Source: Nematostella vectensis
Taxonomy: Eukaryota; Cnidaria; Anthozoa; Actiniaria; Edwardsiidae
Assembly: GCF_932526225.1 (NCBI RefSeq)
Contig: NC_064041.1
Location: 11,869,315 to 11,933,314 of the forward strand
Direction of reading: 5' to 3'
DNA length: 64,000 nucleotides
Below are positions 62,368 through 64,000 of the stretch, piece after piece. Within the stretch, counting starts at the first letter, position 1. The number at the start of each line of letters is the position of its first letter. A model generated the notes under the pieces. That model ran no database searches. It saw nothing but the letters and a program-made list of their open reading frames with translations, and was not told the origin of the DNA. A program made the translations under genes and the position numbers.

Positions 62368-62721
62368 CGGGTTTGGGACTGGGCATTTCCTATAGCTGAG
62401 CGGATTAACGCTACTCCCCTAACCCGTAATGTTAACAATGTCATCCTTACTCTTGGACTATCCACAGCTAAGGGTGACAAGAGCAAAACTAACTTAGTGG
62501 TGTACATCTTTAAACTCATACTATGGTGTCTGTGGACTGCAAGGAACACTTCTCTATTCGAGAAGAGACAAGCAGAAATAGTCAGTGTAGCTAAATATAA
62601 GATCAGAGAGAGGATAGAGAGGGACGCGGCCGTCCTCGGACCTCTTGCCGCGTATAGCCGCTGGGGCATCAATGATGTCCTCTGCTGCTGGCGGGGCGAG
62701 GCCCTCTCTGTCCTCGTATAG
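62368..62721 (+). pseudogene. C-terminal fragment of a non-LTR retrotransposon polyprotein
   Basis: The element's reading frame enters at the 5' junction and runs 117 codons to TAG at 62719-62721. The reverse transcriptase and endonuclease are lost with the 5' part. The visible motif LILWCLWTARNTSLFEK matches the W-x-(A)RN-x-x-x-F signature common near the C-termini of LINE ORF2 proteins. It is followed by a basic helix (AKYKIRERIERD) and a closing SRWGINDVLCCWRGEALSVL segment, similar in layout to the end of Tx1-clade proteins. An ATG at 62338 in U2 is in frame with it, but the 10 codons it adds are U2 sequence and chance. The fragment cannot be an active enzyme. Family assignment needs a protein search. 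Confidence 0.7.
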
Positions 62722-62797
62722 CACACAATAAAACCGGGCAACCCAGGGCAACTCGCCCCGGGCCCCATCGCATTACTTCTCCTTCCCTTGCCTATCG

Positions 62798-62866
62798 CTG
62801 TCCACTTAATTGTGCGCATGGCGATCTGGCTACCCCCCTCTTTTCCACCACTGTCCACTTAATTGT
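62798..62866 (+). repeat. 16-bp direct repeat pair in the element's 3' UTR
   Basis: CTGTCCACTTAATTGT occurs at 62798-62813 and 62851-62866, 53 bp apart. Similarity continues for about 8 more bases (GCRYGG), so the period may be a degenerate tandem duplication. Confidence 0.85.
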
Positions 62867-63041
62867 AAGCACGGTGGCTGGAGAAACATCAATACCCCCT
62901 CCGCCCCTCACTGTCCTCCCACCTGTGGAAACAGCGAGGAGGCCAACATGTATCCAATGTACAACTCCAAATATATAATGCCATAAGCGGTGAAATAAAC
63001 CGCGTGAACAATGGGAGGAGCGAGGCTTCCGGGGGGATTAA

Positions 63042-63071
63042 CGCCTCTGTCGTGCAAGAGCCGGAGAGGCG
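63042..63071 (+). other. Possible stem-loop in the element's 3' UTR
   Basis: CGCCTCT and AGAGGCG can form a 7-bp stem around a 16-base loop. It could help the reverse transcriptase recognise the RNA, but no family comparison was possible. Confidence 0.4.
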
Positions 63072-63202
63072 GATTTCTCCCGGGATCCCTCTCTTCTCTA
63101 AAACTACACATTATCGATATTGTCAAAACAACCATTGTAATCAAGATTAGATATAGTCCTCAACTGGATTTAAAGATTGTATAATAGATTTGATTTATTG
63201 TA

Positions 63203-63208
63203 AATAAA
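63203..63208 (+). promoter_or_regulatory. Polyadenylation signal of the retrotransposon
   Basis: AATAAA lies 12 bases before the A8 tail. Confidence 0.65.
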
Positions 63209-63228
63209 CTATTCAAATACAAAAAAAA

Positions 63229-63238
63229 GTATCTGTTC
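63229..63238 (+). repeat. Target-site duplication, right copy
   Basis: GTATCTGTTC follows the A8 tail directly and leads into U2 nt 46. Confidence 0.95.
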
Positions 63239-63382
63239 TTATCAGCTTAATATCTGATACGCTGCTCATTGAGTAGCTCATATATTAAACTGATTTTTGG
63301 AAACTGGCTGTGGAATAAGCGGCTTGCTGCGTCCCAGCCACGGGTTGTCTCGGTATTGCACTACCTCCGAGTACGGCCCCCT
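63239..63382 (+). pseudogene. U2: U2 snRNA 3' fragment (nt 46 to about 189)
   Basis: U2 resumes at nt 46 just after the duplicated target site and runs to its normal 3' end, with the Sm site and stem-loop IV intact. It has no promoter of its own. Confidence 0.96.
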
Positions 63383-63579
63383 TCCCTTTCGGGAAGACAC
63401 ATTCAAGCAACACCTCGAGCATCATTCACGTGCTGTTCATGCGAGCTATAGCGGGAGAGATCAATAAGAGACAGGATCGTCATTAAGACGACGGGTCATA
63501 ATCACCGCGATGCACCGTTCCCACATGGAGGATGAAATCAGCCGGGGACAGTCGGTGTACAGGGACGCCAAATAAACTC

Positions 63580-63670
63580 ATACTTACCTGACGCGGGAGG
63601 TTTACCGTGATCACCAAGGCGGTCCTCTCAGGGTGAGGCCCTCTCATTGCACTTCGATTGGGTTGACCCC

Positions 63671-63702
<32 letters not shown>

Positions 63703-63708
63703 TATAAT

Positions 63709-63745
<37 letters not shown>
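63580..63745 (+). ncRNA. U1: U1 snRNA, unit with the interrupted U2
   Basis: Intact, with its own PSE-like motif at 63520-63532, so it should not depend on the broken U2 upstream. Confidence 0.97.
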
Positions 63746-64000
63746 AACAATACGAATCAAGTGTAATCACAACACAATCACAACGAGCGACTCGTGAAGC
63801 ACGGACTTCACACCGCTTGTAATCAGTCAACTATTGTAAAATTTCTAACTTCTAATAGCGAACAACTTGCTCTCACATTACCGTCATGGTGGGCAGAGGC
63901 TTTAGTCGTGTTTGGTCTGCATTCTAGCGGTGTTTTTGCGATGAAACGAGCGAAGGTGAGCTGTGTTTTGATCAGTTGTTGCTAACCGGCGATGAAAGTT

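Larger units (their letters stand above)
62367..63228 (+). mobile_element. 5'-truncated non-LTR retrotransposon inserted in U2 snRNA
   Basis: The 862-bp insert has the marks of target-primed reverse transcription: no terminal repeats, a 3' A8 tail (63221-63228), an AATAAA signal just before it (63203-63208) and a 10-bp target-site duplication. It lies in the same orientation as U2. Only the 3' end of a longer element is present: about 117 codons of the C-terminal ORF, then a 3' UTR of about 500 bp with a 16-bp direct repeat and a possible stem-loop. The Keno (Tx1 group) and Utopia (NeSL group) families are known to target U2 genes. The C-terminal pattern looks more like Tx1-type elements, but that assignment is from memory of the families and is uncertain. 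The ORF remnant lacks stops and the duplication is perfect, so the insertion looks young. Confidence 0.9.
62722..63228 (+). other. 3' UTR of the retrotransposon
   Basis: About 500 bp without a supported ORF. It holds two copies of CTGTCCACTTAATTGT and an inverted repeat at 63042-63071, then an AT-rich end with AATAAA and A8. In elements of this type the 3' UTR is often the part of the RNA recognised by the reverse transcriptase; for this element that is inference. Confidence 0.75.
57780..64000 (-). repeat. Right array: the same unit in inverted orientation (four units in part or whole)
   Basis: This is the reverse complement of the left-array unit. It holds unit positions 108 to 1 (57780-57887), then full units at 57888-59589 and 59590-61291, then a unit lengthened to 2,574 bp by a retrotransposon (61292-63865), then 135 bp of the next unit. 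U1 and U2 are therefore on the plus strand and 5S on the minus strand. The orientation changes only across the N run, so the head-to-head arrangement is not shown by continuous sequence. Confidence 0.95.

Noticed and set aside
62280-62858. 192-codon minus-strand ORF across U2 and the retrotransposon
   Set aside because: It crosses the insertion junction, lies antisense to both U2 and the LINE-like frame, and has low-complexity composition with no family signature.
62908-63144. 78-codon minus-strand ORF in the element's 3' UTR
   Set aside because: It is antisense in a UTR, and no domain was recognised.
57780-64000. Reading the inverted units as a proven giant palindrome
   Set aside because: The turn falls only in the N gap, so a reversed contig explains it equally well.

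Overview
The window is a tandem array of non-coding RNA genes from a eukaryote, with no complete protein-coding gene. A unit of 1,702 bp repeats head to tail and carries three genes: U1 spliceosomal snRNA, U2 spliceosomal snRNA and 5S rRNA. U1 and U2 share one strand and 5S lies on the other. The RNA sequences point to a metazoan. The 5S resembles protostome 5S genes. The 3' part of U2 (CACGGGTTG before stem-loop IV) and the motif about 60 bp upstream of both snRNAs (TTCCCACATGG at U1, compared with TTCCCAACTGG in the fly PSEA) suggest an arthropod. 5S-U1 linkage is known in the isopod crustacean Asellus, so a crustacean is plausible, but this is inference.

Layout. Left array, 1-57579: units 1 to 33 are complete (unit 1 is 1-1703 with one extra base; units 2 onward start at 1704 + 1702 x (k-2)), and unit 34 is cut at 57579. 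In this block U1 and U2 are on the minus strand and 5S on the plus strand. At 57580-57779 there is a run of exactly 200 N, a scaffold gap. Right array, 57780-64000: the same unit in the opposite orientation, with a 108-bp fragment, two complete units (57888-59589, 59590-61291), one unit enlarged to 2,574 bp (61292-63865) and the first 135 bp of another. The window holds 37 copies each of U1 and 5S, 36 intact U2 genes and one interrupted U2.

The enlarged unit contains an 862-bp, 5'-truncated non-LTR retrotransposon (62367-63228) in the U2 gene. It keeps about 117 codons of the C-terminal end of its ORF, a 3' UTR of about 500 bp, an AATAAA signal and an A8 tail. Ten bases of U2 (nt 36-45) are duplicated around it. 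This fits target-primed insertion by a U2-specific element; Keno and Utopia are the two U2-targeting families known to me.

Function. U1 recognises 5' splice sites and U2 the intron branch site, while 5S enters the large ribosomal subunit. The sequence shows a shared proximal element before U1 and U2 (RNA polymerase II type), and a TATA-like box, internal control region and T-run terminator for 5S (RNA polymerase III). The copies are almost identical, with nine differences noticed by eye in the 57.6-kb left array, so the array is strongly homogenised or partly shaped by assembly. Short ORFs in the units are antisense or spacer shadows. I found no new protein system. The points worth following are the three-gene linkage, the shared snRNA promoter motif, the U2 insertion and the orientation switch at the gap.
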